From NCBI RefSeq assembly GCF_000019705.1, contig NC_011244.1, forward strand, positions 62,001-126,000: a stretch of DNA of 64,000 bases. The letters run 5' to 3'. Of the stretch, positions 10,374 to 19,989 are shown piece after piece (the first letter of the stretch is position 1; the number at the start of each line of letters is the position of its first letter). The notes beneath the pieces were generated by a model, which did not search any database, was not told the origin of the DNA, and saw only the letters and a list, made by a program, of their open reading frames with translations. The translations under genes were made by a program, and so were the position numbers. The DNA is from Borrelia recurrentis A1 (lineage in GTDB: Bacteria > Spirochaetota > Spirochaetia > Borreliales > Borreliaceae).

Positions 10374-11069
10374 TTATGACTTTATTTGTCCAAAAAATTT
10401 CCATTCTTCTTTTTCCGATTCCGAAAAATAAATACCACCTTTCTTAGATTTTGGCAAAGCATAAAGCCTACCTCCATTCTCATCTTGAAATACTAAAAAT
10501 TCTTTAAGTTCTATTTTAGAAGGAAGAAGTTTTTTATCTTTACCATTCATTCTTAATCTCCAATGACCATCCAATGTTTTATAAAAAAAAACCTTATCAT
10601 CAAAAATATTAATTTCATAATTATCATTTTTATACACAATATCATCTAATTTAAAAACTCCTAAAGCATAATTTAAAAACTCTCTATTATATTGAACAGT
10701 ATCTTTAATGGATTCAGTATAAGCAGCCCTTACTTGTTCACTTTTTGCATCAACAAAAAATAAAGTTGGACTCTTTTTTAAATTAATTTCACTAAAAATT
10801 TCATTATTTACATCAATAACCAAAAAAACATTATGTTTAGCAATCAGCTTAAAAATTTTATCATCTTCAAATGACTTTAAAAAATCTCTTATTAAATTAT
10901 CTTTAATATCTTTTCCAACCAATATTAAAACATTTTTATATAATTTTTTAGCTTCATCTATAGCATCCTCATAAGAATCATGAAAAACAACATTCAATAA
11001 ATTTGAAAACAAATATACAGAATTAAAAACAATAAAAATAAATATTGCCAATAAATTTACAAATTTCAT
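10374..11069 (-). CDS. Exported thioredoxin-fold protein without CxxC
   Basis: 231 residues with an N-terminal signal peptide (about 1-22, hydrophobic FVNLLAIFIFIVFNSVYLF). Residues about 28-125 resemble a thioredoxin fold: a SYEDAIDEAKKLYKNVLILVG strand-helix region and a cis-Pro-like KSPTLFFVD. The place where CxxC should sit reads GKDIKDN, so no redox cysteines remain, and the mature part has no cysteine at all. The C-terminal approximately 100 residues (DGHWRLRMNG) are unrecognised. It probably acts as a binding or chaperone-like periplasmic protein; function unknown. The start overlaps the pepP stop (ATGA). Confidence 0.75.
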   Translation of the reverse strand: MKFVNLLAIFIFIVFNSVYLFSNLLNVVFHDSYEDAIDEAKKLYKNVLILVGKDIKDNLIRDFLKSFEDDKIFKLIAKHNVFLVIDVNNEIFSEINLKKSPTLFFVDAKSEQVRAAYTESIKDTVQYNREFLNYALGVFKLDDIVYKNDNYEINIFDDKVFFYKTLDGHWRLRMNGKDKKLLPSKIELKEFLVFQDENGGRLYALPKSKKGGIYFSESEKEEWKFFGQIKS

Positions 11070-12844
11070 ATCTTACTAGTTAACATCTCTAAAAACTTAA
11101 GTTCATCACCACTAAGATATTTTTTTAAAGCAAAATATACAAATTCATGATAACTATTAACATAGTCTAATTCATCTTTTGACAGCATTTCAACAACTAT
11201 CAATTCTTTTTCAAAAGGTACAAGAGTTAAATTTTCAAATTCCAAAAAAATTCCAAATTCATTTAAATAACTTTGCTTTACAAAAACTAAATTTTCAATT
11301 CTAATACCATATTCAGAAGTTCTATATATCCCAGGTTCAATTGAAATAATTTCAGAACCTTTAAAAGAATAAGTGGATAAAGGACTAATAGAAACAGGAA
11401 ATTCATGAACATTAAGAAAAAATCCCACTCCATGCCCCGTTCCATGAGCAAAATTTAAGCCATGCTTAAGCAAAGGAAATCTGGCAATACCATCAAGAGA
11501 TGCTCCTAACATTCCAAAAGGAAATTTTAAAGAAGCAAGAGCAATAAAAGATTTAAGCACTAAAGTATAGTCTTCTCTCTCTTTATGAGATGCTGTTCCA
11601 ATTAAAACTGTCCTCGTAACATCTGTAGTACCAAGTTCAAGATAAGAACCTCCAGAATCTATTAAAAGCAATCCATCCTGATTAAGTTTTTTAAATCCTT
11701 TTTTTGGTCTATAATGAGGCAATGCTGAATTTTCTTTAAAACCAATGATCGAATCAAAACTAGAACTAAAAAATTCATCTCTTAATGTCCTAAAGCTTAA
11801 AAGCATATTTGAAACATCAACCTCATCCAAATCAGCAAGTTCATCTTTGGTTAAATTTTTAAATTTATACAAAAATTTAACCAAACTTACAGCATCAATA
11901 ATATGCGCGTCTCTTATCTTACTAATCTCATAATCAGATTTTATTGCCTTCAGTTCATTAACAATACTAAGTCCAAGCACTGCATTTGATCTACCAATAG
12001 ATTCCAATATTTTAACATTACTATTAACTGGTATCAAAAATTTGCCCTCATGATTAATCTCTTCTAAAAATGAATAAAAATTGCCATAATCTTCGACCTC
12101 AATTCCTTCAACTTCAAGTCTCTCTATTAAATCAAAATCAAGTTTATCAACATTAACGAAAAGAACATTCTTATATCTCTCACTTCTAGCTATAAACAAA
12201 AAAGCATAAAACAAAGCTGATGATTCAATATCAAATCCTCTTAAATTTAAAAGCCATGCTATTTCATCCAAAGAACTTATAACATAAAAATCAATTGTAT
12301 TTTCTTCTAATTTTGCATTAACTTTATTGATTTTATTTATTCTTTTGTCATTTTTTTGAGCTTCCTTAAGTTCAAATATCTTATTACCCGTAAAATAAGG
12401 CCTATCCTGCCAAATTTTAGAAATTAAATCTTCATGTAAAATCTCAATATCTGTAAATTTACAATTTTTAACCAAATCATCATAAAATTTTATACTAATA
12501 TCCTCAGCATAAACTCCAATCCGTAATCCTTTAAGCTTCATATTAACATAGCTAAAAATATCTGGATGCCCCTTAACCCCAAGTTTTATTAATTTAAACT
12601 CAGTTCCTTCAAGTTCATTTGTCGCTTGTAAAAAATATCTACCATCAGTAAAAAGAACTGATTCCGTTTCTGTAATAATTACTGTTCCAGCACTTCCTGT
12701 AAAACCTGTAACAAATTCACGAATATTAAATCTAGCATGAGAATATTCACTCATATGCGGATCATGACTTGCTATTAAATATGCATCTATCTTATTTTTT
12801 ATCATCAATTTTCTTAAAGATAATATTCTTGTATTAACCTCCAT
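11066..12844 (-). CDS. pepP: Xaa-Pro aminopeptidase (M24B, aminopeptidase P type)
   Basis: A metallopeptidase releasing N-terminal residues that precede proline. At 592 residues it is the long three-domain form: two creatinase-type N-domains and a C-terminal pita-bread catalytic domain. The dinuclear metal ligands are seen in LLIDSGGSY, TTDVTRTV, the His of GTGHGVGFFLNVHEFP, and the glutamates of ISIEPGIY and GIRIENLV. There is no signal peptide, so it is cytosolic and presumably recycles host peptides. AAGGAG is the SD. Start of the minus block that ends in the PASTA gene. Confidence 0.95.
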   Translation of the reverse strand: MEVNTRILSLRKLMIKNKIDAYLIASHDPHMSEYSHARFNIREFVTGFTGSAGTVIITETESVLFTDGRYFLQATNELEGTEFKLIKLGVKGHPDIFSYVNMKLKGLRIGVYAEDISIKFYDDLVKNCKFTDIEILHEDLISKIWQDRPYFTGNKIFELKEAQKNDKRINKINKVNAKLEENTIDFYVISSLDEIAWLLNLRGFDIESSALFYAFLFIARSERYKNVLFVNVDKLDFDLIERLEVEGIEVEDYGNFYSFLEEINHEGKFLIPVNSNVKILESIGRSNAVLGLSIVNELKAIKSDYEISKIRDAHIIDAVSLVKFLYKFKNLTKDELADLDEVDVSNMLLSFRTLRDEFFSSSFDSIIGFKENSALPHYRPKKGFKKLNQDGLLLIDSGGSYLELGTTDVTRTVLIGTASHKEREDYTLVLKSFIALASLKFPFGMLGASLDGIARFPLLKHGLNFAHGTGHGVGFFLNVHEFPVSISPLSTYSFKGSEIISIEPGIYRTSEYGIRIENLVFVKQSYLNEFGIFLEFENLTLVPFEKELIVVEMLSKDELDYVNSYHEFVYFALKKYLSGDELKFLEMLTSKI

Positions 12845-12886
12845 ATAAGCAAGCTCCTTAGGATTTAAAAAGTAACTTTTTATTTA

Positions 12887-12934
12887 ATTATAACAAATAA
12901 TTCAATTTTAAAAAAACTTCTTATCTGATATAAT
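12887..12934. promoter_or_regulatory. Divergent promoters for pepP (-) and the HAD gene (+)
   Basis: Plus strand: TTTTAA (12906-12911), 17 nt, TATAAT (12929-12934), with an extended TG two bases before the -10. This fits a start near 12941, about 27 nt before the HAD gene. Minus strand: TATAAT at 12892-12887 reads toward pepP; its -35 is weak. The two core promoters lie back to back. Confidence 0.55.
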
Positions 12935-12967
12935 TAAATGTAACAGTAAAAATCAAAGGACAAAAAC

Positions 12968-13861
12968 ATGAAAAACATTAAGGCTGTTGTTTCTGATCTC
13001 GATGGTACACTTTTGCTTTCAAATAGCCAAATAGGAGCTTTTAGCGAACTCGTAATAAAAAAGCTAACAAAAGAAAATAAAAAATTTATTATTGCAACAG
13101 GAAGAAGTAAAAATGAAATAATACCTCTTCTTATACAGAATCTAAATTCACATGTATCATTTTTTATAACCCTAAATGGAGCAAGGGTATATAATAATCA
13201 ATGGCAATTAATAAGCAGTTATGACTTAGCTCCCGATATTGTAAAAGAAATTCTAAATATCAGAGAAAATAAATATAAGGACATACCTCACTTTTTACAA
13301 AGATCTGACGATACAGATGAAAACCTCTATGCCGACAATATAACTAAAAATGCTATTAATGATATATTTAAAAAACATAGATTATTAAACAAACACCAAT
13401 ATATCAAACATGAATTACAAGACATAAACATAAGATATAACGAAGTCAATAATTTTCAAGAAATTAAAAATTTTAACAAAATAGCAAAAATTTTATTACT
13501 ACATGACGAAGAAGCACAGCTCATAAAATATGAAGCAACAATTTTAGAAAAATATAGAGAAAAAGTAAATGCCTATCTATCAACACCACACTCACTTGAA
13601 ATTGTTAATAGCAAAGTTTCAAAAGGAAATGCATTAAAAGATGTTCTTACAAGCATCAATATCAATTTAAATGAAACAATTGCATTTGGAGATGGCTTTA
13701 ATGACGTTGACATGTTAGAAAACGTCAAAAAAGGATTACTAATGGGAAATGCAAATTACAGACTAAAGAAAATGTTATCTTACTTAGAAATAATAAACAC
13801 AAATCATAATGAAGCTGTTGCTCATTACATTAATGATAATATCTTAGAAGACCCTGCATAA
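12968..13861 (+). CDS. Cof-type HAD-superfamily phosphatase
   Basis: 297 residues with the HAD catalytic motif SDLDGTLL (nucleophile Asp near residue 9), a C2B-type cap in the middle, and the C-terminal KGNALKDVL and GDGFNDVDMLE motifs that supply Lys and the Mg-binding Asp. Members dephosphorylate sugar phosphates, FMN or pyridoxal phosphate; the substrate cannot be told here. First gene of a long plus-strand run. Spacing to the next gene is 13 nt. Confidence 0.92.
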   Translation: MKNIKAVVSDLDGTLLLSNSQIGAFSELVIKKLTKENKKFIIATGRSKNEIIPLLIQNLNSHVSFFITLNGARVYNNQWQLISSYDLAPDIVKEILNIRENKYKDIPHFLQRSDDTDENLYADNITKNAINDIFKKHRLLNKHQYIKHELQDINIRYNEVNNFQEIKNFNKIAKILLLHDEEAQLIKYEATILEKYREKVNAYLSTPHSLEIVNSKVSKGNALKDVLTSININLNETIAFGDGFNDVDMLENVKKGLLMGNANYRLKKMLSYLEIINTNHNEAVAHYINDNILEDPA

Positions 13862-13874
13862 TAAAGGATCACAC

Positions 13875-15113
13875 ATGAAAAAAGACTTAATAAAATATGC
13901 AGAACTTATTATTTTAAAAGGAATTAACTTACAAAAAAACCAATGTGTGCTCATTACAGGCTCAATTGAAAATTATGAATTTTTAAGAATCTTAGCACAA
14001 AAAGCTTATGAATATGGAGCAAAATATGTAGAACTAAGCATTGAGGATACAGAAATTTTAAAATCTAGATTACAATCAACACCAGAAAATCTTATAGAGT
14101 TTATTCCTGACTTTAAACATAAATTTTTTGAAGAAATGATAAATGAAAAATGGGCAAAAATAAGAATTGATAATACAGAAAATTTAGATGCACTAAAAGA
14201 ATATGACAATAAAAAAATATCTAAATACTTTCAGGCATTAAAACTAGCATCAAAAAATATTTCAAGTGCAATGATGAATAATGAGTTAGCCTGGTGCACA
14301 ATCTGTGCGCCAGGACCAAAATGGGCTTCAAAAGTCTTAAATAAACCTGAGAGTCAAAAAACATTAGAAGAATTTTTTAAAATTCAAAAAAAAATTATGT
14401 TACTTGACACAGAAGATCCAATAAAAGCTTGGGAAATTCATGGAAATAAACTACATCAAAGATGCAAAACCCTCAATAATCTTCAATTAGAAAAATTGAT
14501 ATTTAAAAACAAAAAAACAAATCTAGAAATATATTTACTAGAACATTCCATTTGGACAGGAGGAAGTGAAAAAATAAGTGGAACAGAAATTGAATTTAAT
14601 GCAAATATGCCTACACAAGAAGTTTTCACAACACCAAACTACAAAAAAACAAATGGTATTATGTACGCAACTCGACCAGTAAAAATACTTGGCAATCTAA
14701 TAACTGGCATATGGATGGAATTCCAAGAAGGTAAAATAATCAATTTTGGATGTGATAATGATACATTAAATGACATACTAAAGAGGCATATAGAAACTGA
14801 TGTACAAGCACAATATATAGGCGAAGTTGCATTAGTAGATAACAGCTCTCCAATATATAAAAGTGGACTTACATTTTACAACACATTATATGATGAGAAC
14901 GCAAGCTGTCACATTGCACTAGGAAGTGCTTATCCTTCTTGTTTAAGTAATGGAAGTGAACTTAAAACAGATATTGCAAAACTAGATTACGGATGTAATG
15001 TTTCTTTAATTCACACGGATTTCATGATTGGAAGTAATGACATAAATGTCATCGGTATTGCCAAATCGGGCAAAGAACATATAATAATACAAAATGGACA
15101 ATTTCTCATATAA
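13875..15113 (+). CDS. Aminopeptidase, M29 family (AmpS/PepS type)
   Basis: A 412-residue cytosolic metallo-aminopeptidase. The family's two-metal site is recognisable: Glu in NMPTQEVFT, Glu in YIGEVALVD, His in ASCHIALGSAY, and His/Asp in LIHTDFMIGSNDINV. AWCTICAPGPKWA is the conserved central motif. It lies directly after the HAD gene with its own AAGGA SD. Together with pepP and map it makes the window rich in peptidases, fitting a host-dependent organism that imports oligopeptides. Confidence 0.92.
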   Translation: MKKDLIKYAELIILKGINLQKNQCVLITGSIENYEFLRILAQKAYEYGAKYVELSIEDTEILKSRLQSTPENLIEFIPDFKHKFFEEMINEKWAKIRIDNTENLDALKEYDNKKISKYFQALKLASKNISSAMMNNELAWCTICAPGPKWASKVLNKPESQKTLEEFFKIQKKIMLLDTEDPIKAWEIHGNKLHQRCKTLNNLQLEKLIFKNKKTNLEIYLLEHSIWTGGSEKISGTEIEFNANMPTQEVFTTPNYKKTNGIMYATRPVKILGNLITGIWMEFQEGKIINFGCDNDTLNDILKRHIETDVQAQYIGEVALVDNSSPIYKSGLTFYNTLYDENASCHIALGSAYPSCLSNGSELKTDIAKLDYGCNVSLIHTDFMIGSNDINVIGIAKSGKEHIIIQNGQFLI

Positions 15114-15137
15114 ATGAAATAACGGAGTAATCAAATA

Positions 15138-15611
15138 ATGATAAAAGATTTGTTTACAAATGACCTTTTCTTATCTTGTTTAATTTCAGGTATTATTGCT
15201 CAAATGATTAAATACATCATCCAAGCAATAAAAACAAAAAAAATTAAATTAACTCCAAAATATTTTTTAAAAAGCATTTTTTTAGAAACAGGGGGTATGC
15301 CCAGCAGTCACTCTTCAACAGTAACCGCCCTTGCAACATCAATATTAATAAAAGAAGGAATTAATACTCACTTTATTATTGCTCTAGCTTTTGCTTTAAT
15401 CACAATAAGAGATTCATTTGGAGTTAGATATATGGCGGGTGTTCAAGCAGAATATTTAAATGATTTATCAGAACAATTAAAAATGAAAATCAAAATTGAA
15501 CCTTTAAAAATTAAAGTTGTTAAAGGACACAAAAAAAAAGAAGTATTTACAGGCATACTGATTGGTATAATCTCTGCATGGGCAATATGTAACAAATACT
15601 ATATCGAATAA
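15138..15611 (+). CDS. Divergent PAP2 family (DUF212) membrane protein
   Basis: 157 residues with three or four hydrophobic stretches and the DUF212 signature: GGMPSSHSSTV near residue 52 and RDSFGVRYMAG. This resembles the phosphatase motif of PAP2 enzymes that hydrolyse lipid phosphates, but the family's own reaction is not established. GGAG is the SD. It is followed 27 nt later by the lipobox membrane gene. Confidence 0.88.
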   Translation: MIKDLFTNDLFLSCLISGIIAQMIKYIIQAIKTKKIKLTPKYFLKSIFLETGGMPSSHSSTVTALATSILIKEGINTHFIIALAFALITIRDSFGVRYMAGVQAEYLNDLSEQLKMKIKIEPLKIKVVKGHKKKEVFTGILIGIISAWAICNKYYIE

Positions 15612-15638
15612 TCTAAATAACAGATCATAAAGGAAAAA

Positions 15639-17105
15639 ATGAATCTACTAAAGTTTTTTTATATATTGCTAATACCACTACTTTCCTGCAACATAGCACA
15701 ATTTGGAGACTATAAACCAATATATTTACAAGGAGAAAAAGACTTAAAAATAGCAAATGACTATATAAACTCATTGGGATACAAAACAATATCTGAATAC
15801 ACAACAAAAGTACACATATTGGACTTTCCTAACTTTAAAGAAATAACAATAGACAAATTAATTCATCTTAATGACCACGATCTACGAAAAGATCTATTTT
15901 TAAAAAAACTTCCTAATCTTTTTAATACAGGAAGCAAAAAAATACTTTATGTTGAATCATCATTTACTAATAATGACTTAAAAAAACTAAAAAAAGATCA
16001 AAATATTAAAGCAGAAATGCATTCTTCAAATTATAAAACCAAAATAAAATACTTTTCAATCACAACTTTTATCATAATAATTATTTTATTATTATCACTA
16101 AACATTAAATATGCTCCTTTTATAATCCTCTTTCTAATAAGTTCATGTATTATATTTATATTTAGCAACGAAATATCATACTTTTATCCTTTAACCATAC
16201 TAGCTTATCTACTATTTATACTAATTGACAATTTTAGCAAAAATTATAACAAAATATATCTAAAAGACATAGGATTTACAGTATTAATTAAAAAAATTAA
16301 AACCCCAATATTTCTATTTTTATTTATAGTATTATATTTTACCTTAAGCATTAATTTTTTATCCACTAACCTTGAAGCTCTTTTAATTATTTGTGTATCA
16401 ATATCAACACTTTGTATTTTCCTAATATTTACTTGGATCAAAACTGAAAACAACTTTAAACATACATTTTTATCTTTAATTAAAATAAAAGAACAAAAAA
16501 GAGAAACCAAAATTTTAAAGTACAAAATACTAATACATGTAATGCTATTTATAGTCTCAATAATGCCATTTTTTTATGCCCAAAGCATACTTAATTCTTA
16601 TAATAATTGCAATTACCTTTACAGCAAGAAATTAAACTACTTTGACTATCTAAATCCCAATAACATCTATTTAATGGTTGGACATAATGAAGAAATACCA
16701 AATATTGTAGGTTATATGTATCATATATTTTATCAAAATGAACTTAAATACAAAATCACATCTCAGTACGGAAAAGTAAATACAAATGTAAAAGAAGACT
16801 ACTTTCAAATAGAAAACAATAAAATAACCATCAATTCAAAAATTATATACAAAGTAGACAAAGAATTTATATCTAAAAACTTAAATAACGAACTATCTAG
16901 ATTATTTTTAGAAAATGGAAATCCAATTTTAATATATAAAGAAACACCTGTTAACATTACAATTAATAAAAAAAATGAACAAACATTATTCACTCTCTCA
17001 TTGCCATTTTTTTTATTACTATTCCTATTTAAAGCAATAAGATTTACAATTCTTTTAAATATGAGTGAAAAAAATTATAGAAAATATATCAGGGGAAGCA
17101 GTTAA
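15639..17105 (+). CDS. Unknown multi-pass membrane protein with a lipobox-like N-terminus
   Basis: 488 residues, not recognised. The N-terminus (about 1-17, ending IPLLSC) looks like a spirochetal lipoprotein signal with Cys17. A soluble region of about 120 residues follows, then six hydrophobic helices (about residues 135-310), a soluble domain (about 320-450), and a last helix near 455-475. A lipidated multi-pass protein would be unusual, so the first segment may simply be a transmembrane helix. The stop overlaps the start of the RnfC/D-like gene (TAATG), which suggests the products work together. Very rich in Ile, Lys, Asn. Confidence 0.7.
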   Translation: MNLLKFFYILLIPLLSCNIAQFGDYKPIYLQGEKDLKIANDYINSLGYKTISEYTTKVHILDFPNFKEITIDKLIHLNDHDLRKDLFLKKLPNLFNTGSKKILYVESSFTNNDLKKLKKDQNIKAEMHSSNYKTKIKYFSITTFIIIIILLLSLNIKYAPFIILFLISSCIIFIFSNEISYFYPLTILAYLLFILIDNFSKNYNKIYLKDIGFTVLIKKIKTPIFLFLFIVLYFTLSINFLSTNLEALLIICVSISTLCIFLIFTWIKTENNFKHTFLSLIKIKEQKRETKILKYKILIHVMLFIVSIMPFFYAQSILNSYNNCNYLYSKKLNYFDYLNPNNIYLMVGHNEEIPNIVGYMYHIFYQNELKYKITSQYGKVNTNVKEDYFQIENNKITINSKIIYKVDKEFISKNLNNELSRLFLENGNPILIYKETPVNITINKKNEQTLFTLSLPFFLLLFLFKAIRFTILLNMSEKNYRKYIRGSS

Positions 17106-19420
17106 TGTTTAACTCACAAACAAAAATAAAGAGACAATATAAAATTAACATAGATGAAATCCAAATACCTGAATATATTTTAATTCCATTAGAAACAGCA
17201 AATTCAAAATCTACAATATATGTCATTGAAAATCAAAGAATTTCAGAAGGACAAATATTATCAAAAAACAAAAATGTAGAACTTTACACATATGCCCCAA
17301 TATCTGGAATAATAGAAAAAATATATACTGCCAATCTTCCAAATAAAAATCAAATAAAATCAGCATTAATAAGATTTCATGGAAGAATCAACAATGAAAA
17401 AGAAATTTCAACTGAAGAAGAATCAAGAGAAAAAACACTAGAAAAATTAATTCGATTAGGAATTCCTTGGTTTAATGAAGATTCATTATTTCAATATATG
17501 AACAAATGCAAAAAAATAGACAAAATGATTTTGTTAATAAATGGCAAAGATTCATTTACAAATATCTCAGAAATACTAATAACAACAAAACTAGACAAAA
17601 TTGTCTACGGCTTTGAAAATATAGATAAAATATTCAAATTTAAAGAAATATTAATAATAACCGACAACCATAATATTAAAAAAGAACTTGAAAAATTAAA
17701 TGTCACAAAAGACAAAAGATTAACAATCAAATTAATTTCTAACTCTCCACATCCATATTCAAATCACGAATTAATAATGCATTTCTTATACAATGAAGAA
17801 AACACAAAAAATAATATAAATCCAAATAAAAATATACTATTAACAAATATTGAAGATCTCTATAATGTTTATTCCACACTTAAAACAAATTCTCCATACA
17901 AAGAAAAACTCATAACTATCAATGGAAATAAAAAAATACAAAGTAAAATAACCAAAGTCAAAATTGGTACATCTATCAAACAAATAATAGACAAAAATAT
18001 TGATTTAAAAAAATATGATATTTTTTTAAATAATCCAACAAATAAGATAAAAATAGATAATCTAAATGTACCTATCACAAGAGATATATATAGCATAACA
18101 ATATTAAGAAAAAAAACAATACTTAGCAAAGTTAACAAAATCAAACTCTTAAACACACCCAGTTTTTCACCATTATGTATGGAACAAATTATTTTAGAAA
18201 AAATTAAAAATCAAGATAATAACGAAAATACACAACAGCAATATTTACAATACACTAAAACTGAAATAGAAGAAGAAATAAACAAAGTAAAAAAAGAAAT
18301 AAAGGAAAATATATTAAATATAAGCTTTAATAATGAACTAATATACACCGAAAACAACTTAAAAGATATCTATTTAATTACTATATTAGCATTAATTCCT
18401 AATTTAATATTTTCTTTTGCAAACAATATCAAATTTTTAATTGATAGCATTATATTAATAATCACAAGTTTATGTTCATATATACCAATAATGCTCAAAT
18501 CTAAATATAGATATTTCTCTTTTTTTATATATACTGCATTAATTACCAATATAATACTACCCTTAAATTTTCCTATAACATTAAAAATAATGGCAATATT
18601 TTTTACATTTTTAATGTTTTTTTATTTCTCAAGGCTCTCTAAACTCCTTATAAATCCTATATTAATTTCATTCATTTTTTTATTACTAAATTTTCCACTA
18701 AGTTTCAAACAAACATATTACAAAGAACTTGTTAAACAAAACGATATAATTCCTACATGGAATAAAATAATTTCTAAAAATACAAACATTCACAACTTAG
18801 AAAAATTAAAAGAATTTAAAAGACATGAAAACAAATACATCGACATAATCGACAAATTTATAAATGAACAAGTATTATCTCATCTCAATATAATGATACC
18901 AAGATTCCATATTGAAAACCTTTTGGGATTTCAAAATGAAAAGTATTTATCCCCCATTCTAATCTATATTGGCTTTTCATTCATCCTTAAAAAATTCATT
19001 ATCAATAAACTAATACCACTATCTTTTTATATAAGTTTGCTATTCATAGCTTACATACTACAAAACCTTTCTCTCTACAATTATATAAGTTTTGATATAT
19101 TAAGTCTGATAATGTCACCAATTCCAATGATCTTAGTATTCACAATGGGTACAGAATTACAAACAGCTCCCCACTTTAAATTTGAACAAATACTTTATGG
19201 ATTTGCATTATCTTTAGGATATTTTATAACGCTAAGTTATATTCCTCTTGAAACTTTTTCAGCTATAATATCAATATTTATATTACAAATAAGCGCAACA
19301 CTAATTAAAAAGTACAGCTTAACATTCCATATAAGAAAAATACTACACTATTTAAGAATAAATAAAGAAAAAGTAAGAGAAAATAAAAATGAAAATGGAG
19401 AAGAAATTATTAAAATATGA
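17105..19420 (+). CDS. RnfC-RnfD-like fusion lacking Fe-S and FMN sites
   Basis: 771 residues that I read as two fused halves. Residues 17-340 follow RnfC in order: a barrel-type start (ILIPLETANSK, VIENQRISEGQIL, YAPISGIIEKI), IDKMILLINGKDS (138-150) where RnfC has the IINGAECEP segment, KEKLITINGN...VKIGTS (267-290) for VTVTG...VPIGTP, and VPITRDIYSI (322-331) for PVTKGTSGI. The following 4Fe-4S cysteine cluster is absent (only Cys358). Residues 410-750 follow RnfD: TALITNIILPL (477-487), FYFSRLSKLLINPIL (506-520), FTMGTELQTAP (679-689) for FMATDPVTSP. No S/T-G-A-T flavinylation site is seen. Homology is my reading by eye; function is open. Confidence 0.68.
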   Translation: MFNSQTKIKRQYKINIDEIQIPEYILIPLETANSKSTIYVIENQRISEGQILSKNKNVELYTYAPISGIIEKIYTANLPNKNQIKSALIRFHGRINNEKEISTEEESREKTLEKLIRLGIPWFNEDSLFQYMNKCKKIDKMILLINGKDSFTNISEILITTKLDKIVYGFENIDKIFKFKEILIITDNHNIKKELEKLNVTKDKRLTIKLISNSPHPYSNHELIMHFLYNEENTKNNINPNKNILLTNIEDLYNVYSTLKTNSPYKEKLITINGNKKIQSKITKVKIGTSIKQIIDKNIDLKKYDIFLNNPTNKIKIDNLNVPITRDIYSITILRKKTILSKVNKIKLLNTPSFSPLCMEQIILEKIKNQDNNENTQQQYLQYTKTEIEEEINKVKKEIKENILNISFNNELIYTENNLKDIYLITILALIPNLIFSFANNIKFLIDSIILIITSLCSYIPIMLKSKYRYFSFFIYTALITNIILPLNFPITLKIMAIFFTFLMFFYFSRLSKLLINPILISFIFLLLNFPLSFKQTYYKELVKQNDIIPTWNKIISKNTNIHNLEKLKEFKRHENKYIDIIDKFINEQVLSHLNIMIPRFHIENLLGFQNEKYLSPILIYIGFSFILKKFIINKLIPLSFYISLLFIAYILQNLSLYNYISFDILSLIMSPIPMILVFTMGTELQTAPHFKFEQILYGFALSLGYFITLSYIPLETFSAIISIFILQISATLIKKYSLTFHIRKILHYLRINKEKVRENKNENGEEIIKI

Positions 19421-19989
19421 CAAGCAATTTAATAACATACTTGCTAGCAAACAATTTGTTACTAATACACTTTATTGGAATTGAAGATATAAAAATAAAA
19501 GATAATAAAACATTATCAAAAAAATATCTAACTATCATCATCACTTCGCTATTAATTTATTCTTGCCTTTTTTATATTTATAAACTATTTGTAGAATACA
19601 ATTTATTATTTATAATACCAATAATATATATGACATTAATTTACATACTAACACTTATGTTAAAAACATTAAACAATATCTTAGTTGTCATGTATAACAG
19701 CAAGACAAAATATTCAAATGATTTTTTGTTATCTAATAGTAGCTTGATTGCAATAATATTTTTTTCTCTAGATAAAAGTCATAATTTTCTAGAAGGCATA
19801 ACAATACTCATTTTATCTTCACTAAGTATCTTAATAACTATTATATTAACAAAAATAATAAAGAAAAATTTAGAAAAAAAATCAACATTCAAACTAATAA
19901 CTAACGAAACAATGTACTTTTTTATAATCTTCATTTTATCTTTAATTCCAAATATAATTATATTAATAAATAATAGTGAGAGTTTATAA
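19417..19989 (+). CDS. RnfA-like integral membrane protein lacking the cysteines
   Basis: 190 residues with about six hydrophobic helices. The order of motifs resembles RnfA/RnfE: LLANNLLLIHFIGIED (10-24) for VNNFVLSQFLGICP, SNSSLIAIIFF (106-116) for TNCAVLGVALL, and NFLEGITILI (123-132) for the FLESVVYG segment. Both cysteines that bind the intramembrane [2Fe-2S] cluster in RnfA/E are missing (Ile22/Glu23 and Ser108). The start overlaps the fusion gene (ATGA), and the stop overlaps prfB (TAATG). If it is an Rnf/Nqr relative it cannot carry electrons in the known way. Confidence 0.62.
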   Translation: MTSNLITYLLANNLLLIHFIGIEDIKIKDNKTLSKKYLTIIITSLLIYSCLFYIYKLFVEYNLLFIIPIIYMTLIYILTLMLKTLNNILVVMYNSKTKYSNDFLLSNSSLIAIIFFSLDKSHNFLEGITILILSSLSILITIILTKIIKKNLEKKSTFKLITNETMYFFIIFILSLIPNIIILINNSESL

